Positions 63,885 through 64,000 of a DNA stretch of 64,000 nucleotides are shown piece by piece (position 1 is the stretch's first letter; each line of letters opens with the position of its first letter). The position numbers were made by a program, and so were the translations under genes. Origin of the DNA: Priestia abyssalis. GTDB taxonomy: Bacteria; Bacillota; Bacilli; Bacillales; Bacillaceae_H. The DNA is taken from contig NZ_KV917369.1 in assembly GCF_002019595.1 (NCBI RefSeq), forward strand, positions 778,458 through 842,457, written 5' to 3'. The notes below the pieces were generated by a model. That model had not been told where the DNA came from and ran no database searches. It saw only the letters and a program-made list of their open reading frames with translations.

Positions 63885-64000
63885 ATGATATAAAAGTTTT
63901 TTCGGAAAGACCTCGATGCTTAGCAATAAGAAGTTAAGACAGTAAAATATATAGTCTACAACATGGTTTTTGAATAACTTTAACAAAAAACAAAAGGCCC

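Overview
The window is AT-rich, with AGGAGG-type ribosome sites, frequent GTG and TTG starts, CcpA-type cre boxes and strongly Bacillus-like genes (mreBH, niaP, treP-treA-treR, immune inhibitor A, xylA, the xynPB pair). It comes from a Bacillaceae chromosome. I cannot name the species from the sequence alone. All genes are on the + strand except a small YolD-like gene and mreBH. No tRNA, rRNA, CRISPR array, transposase or phage module was seen.

Layout. 1-8.3 kb: the tail of one ribose-type sugar-binding protein, then a complete ribose-type ABC importer (ATPase, permease, lipoprotein), a Gfo/Idh/MocA dehydrogenase, a LacI-family regulator and a class II aldolase; the imported sugar is unknown. 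8.5-17.9 kb: mreBH, a nucleobase permease, a secreted M6 metalloprotease (immune inhibitor A type), niaP, and a PlcR-like RRNPP regulator followed by a 44-residue pre-peptide that looks like its signal. 18.1-22.7 kb: the trehalose operon treP-treA-treR with two TreR operators. 22.8-33.5 kb: a compact, overlapping six-gene operon coupling HPt/receiver/GGDEF signalling, a HEAT-repeat membrane protein, a processive GT2 glycosyltransferase, a membrane-anchored TIM-barrel glycosidase-like protein, a receiver and a hybrid histidine kinase; I read it as a regulated exopolysaccharide system. 33.7-35.6 kb: an SLH-anchored alpha/beta hydrolase.

36-63.7 kb is a pentose/xylan utilisation island. A YesM/YesN-type two-component system precedes an ABC importer for oligosaccharides (two permeases and two paralogous binding lipoproteins, no ATPase). 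Mixed with it are sugar isomerase/epimerase, two Gfo/Idh/MocA and ThuA-like genes and a GH43 beta-xylosidase. A Weimberg-type oxidative pentose module follows (FAH-family 2-keto-3-deoxypentonate dehydratase, semialdehyde dehydrogenase, YjhG-type sugar-acid dehydratase, aldo/keto reductase, a further Gfo/Idh/MocA enzyme), then xylA behind a XylR operator, a XylE-like porter and xynP-xynB. The island therefore appears able to use xylose both by isomerisation and by non-phosphorylative oxidation.

The most striking non-coding structure is a family of at least eleven hairpin-bearing intergenic repeats. They occur in two related forms sharing a roughly 40-nt tail. Most lie immediately 3' of a stop codon and in the same orientation as the gene. 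Their stems differ in sequence but stay self-complementary. Other notable items are a perfect inverted repeat separating the xylose porter's Shine-Dalgarno sequence from its start codon, and two adjacent perfect palindromes between the RRNPP regulator and its candidate peptide gene.
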